A stretch of 14,904 nucleotides of DNA from DASWOJ01 sp964242325 (GTDB taxonomy: Bacteria > Pseudomonadota > Alphaproteobacteria > Acetobacterales > Acetobacteraceae). Positions 14,701 to 14,904 of this stretch are shown here, piece by piece. Where the stretch lies: the NCBI GenBank assembly GCA_964242325.1, contig CAXTCI010000138.1:1-14904 (forward strand). The letters are read 5' to 3'. Below the pieces are notes generated by a model. That model was not told the DNA's origin and searched no databases. It worked only from the letters and a program-made list of their open reading frames with translations. Position 1 is the stretch's first letter, and each line of letters begins with the position of its first letter. The position numbers were made by a program, and so were the translations under genes.

Positions 14701-14904
14701 GCCTGGTTCGAGCGCGACATGATGCAGGCGATGATCCGCGCCTTCGAGGCCCTCCTGCTGCTGGTGGACGGCGGAGACCGCATCACCACGAAGCGCATCG
14801 AGCGCGCCAAGGATGCGATGCAGGCCAAGCTGGAGATCCTCGGCACCGACAAGGACGACATGCTGACCATCGCCGAGATCGGCGTGGACCAGATCATCGT
14901 CGAC
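11767..14904 (+). CDS. N6-adenine methyltransferase fused to a DEAH/SF2 helicase (DarB-like), 3' end outside window
   Basis: 1046 codons open to the window end. ATG 11767 follows CAGGA at 11753-11757, about 9 nt away. Residues 1-60 are Pro/Asp-rich. A class I methyltransferase follows, with SAM-binding EPGCGTG (186-192) and the N6-adenine motif NPPF (250-253), then ARSIERLKPGG and RLPAGSMLEAAGTEVVVDVL. A long middle part (about 370-870) has no motif I can name. The helicase begins near 870: motif I GSGKT (889-893), LMTVPGHCLAQASREF (Ia) and IIVTHSAF near H969. The last four residues are IIVD, so the DEAH motif II is cut by the window edge. Similar giant fusions occur on plasmids and phages; phage P1 DarB is one, and it protects incoming DNA from type I restriction. 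Anti-restriction is the best guess; a solitary methylase-helicase of a defence system is the alternative. Confidence 0.85.
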   Translation, partial: MSRTTPPPATSQPTLSLFDSTALSGGLTLDAAQGGMRFREPEFDDDDAPAAPAPERVPARNWRLLGDRALARGWKARAADNLAAIRMAQVLTREDRHATSEEQEVLSRFVGFGASELANTLFRRPGEMFRPGWEDLGGELEQLVTPEQMAGLARATQYAHYTPEFIVRALWAAVVRMGFQGDTILEPGCGTGLFLAAMPEHLVGKTAATAIEMDPCTAAIAGHLHPDAWVRAEDFTKARIAETFELAIGNPPFSDRTVRADDAAGKLGLSLHDYFIARSIERLKPGGLAAFVTSRFTMDKQDETARAHIAGMADLVGAVRLPAGSMLEAAGTEVVVDVLVFQRHGGGRAPNGIEWDSVLEAVPEEDGQGALHVNRYFAEHPGMVLGTHGRTSGPFGPTYTCRGETGPALTAALDAALALLPAGICQVPAAPLQPRTAASRLKVGTAAEGATIKEGSYLVLDGKLVQVVDGVAVPVLVRVGKGTEGIPAKHARILHALIPVRDWTRAVLRAQEANEPWTAAQVRLRVAYTTFKRNFGPINLTNISVSTDPKTGEERETVRRPNLQPFLDDPDCWLVSSIEGYDEETSQARQGPIFTERVIHPPASPVIITAADALAVTLNEVGAVDPDRMAELLGRPRAEVLAELGSAVFLAPAVDATAPETWLTADAYLSGPVRAKLAAAVAAAALDPRYERNVEALRRVQPEDLRPSDITARLGGPWIPANVVERFSAEVIGVSTRVRHTREIACWSVDLSRFEGAAEATSQWGTWRRHAGLLLADALNAASPQVWDVKWVDGTETRTLNAKETEAAKEKMQAIKQAFEGWVWTDADRTDRLARIYNDAFNNLVPRAFDGSHLQLPGISSAVTLRDHQKRVAWRIISAGGTYMAHAVGSGKTMAMSVAVMEQKRLGFISKALMTVPGHCLAQASREFLTLYPNARILVADETNFAKEKRARFLARAATANWDCIIVTHSAFKFLAAPAWFERDMMQAMIRAFEALLLLVDGGDRITTKRIERAKDAMQAKLEILGTDKDDMLTIAEIGVDQIIVD

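Noticed and set aside
1..14904. CRISPR array, tRNA or rRNA genes
   Set aside because: No regularly spaced repeat-spacer pattern and no cloverleaf or rRNA segment was seen. The iterons and octads are explained by replication and partition.

Overview
The window looks like part of a plasmid from a high-GC alphaproteobacterium, probably of the Acetobacteraceae/Rhodospirillales type. This rests on three things seen in the sequence: an iteron-type origin next to a RepA initiator gene, a ParA/ribbon-helix-helix partition cassette, and a GcrA-family regulator, which is an alphaproteobacterial family. The host assignment is inferred from protein families and base composition; no search was run. The window is mosaic. 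The par and origin stretches are visibly lower in GC than the very GC-rich right third and the 370-2023 gene.

Layout. (1) 370-2023: an unusual fusion of a catalytically dead serine-recombinase domain with a HerA/FtsK-like ATPase, broken by a 1-nt frameshift. (2) 2024-2606: a degraded spacer ending in an operator of 8-bp repeats. (3) 2607-3540: parA, which seems to start at ATT, and an overlapping ribbon-helix-helix partner gene, followed by a second operator of the same design at 3543-3588. (4) 3697-5112: a three-frame IS630 transposase relic on the minus strand and a LexA-like HTH relic. (5) 5160-5209: a third copy of the operator, here lying over an extended -10 promoter, followed by degenerate DNA. 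(6) 5690-6929: an IS110-family transposase with a nonsense codon and a frameshift. (7) 6997-7467: a large hairpin, then the origin with iterons and a DnaA box. (8) 7468-8403: intact repA with one further iteron after it. (9) 8404-9808: relics of umuC and of an ATP-grasp gene, plus one intact-looking 113-aa gene on the minus strand. (10) 9809-14904: a co-directional run of a DUF3991/Toprim primase-like gene, a YfbR/HD phosphohydrolase with an in-frame TGA, gcrA, and a very long N6-adenine methyltransferase/DEAH helicase fusion that runs off the window just at its helicase motif II.

How it fits together. RepA with iterons and DnaA would replicate the plasmid. ParA and its RHH partner, bound to the octad operators, would partition it and control their own promoter. 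The right-hand cluster (Toprim, HD, GcrA, methyltransferase-helicase) resembles the gene sets plasmids and phages carry for establishment and anti-restriction; this is inference. Many other genes carry one or two inactivating lesions, so much of the left two thirds is a decaying plasmid backbone struck by insertion sequences. The most interesting signals are the three matching octad operators, the ATT start of parA, the dead-recombinase/ATPase fusion, and the cluster of GANTC (CcrM methylation) sites in the origin of a plasmid that also carries gcrA.
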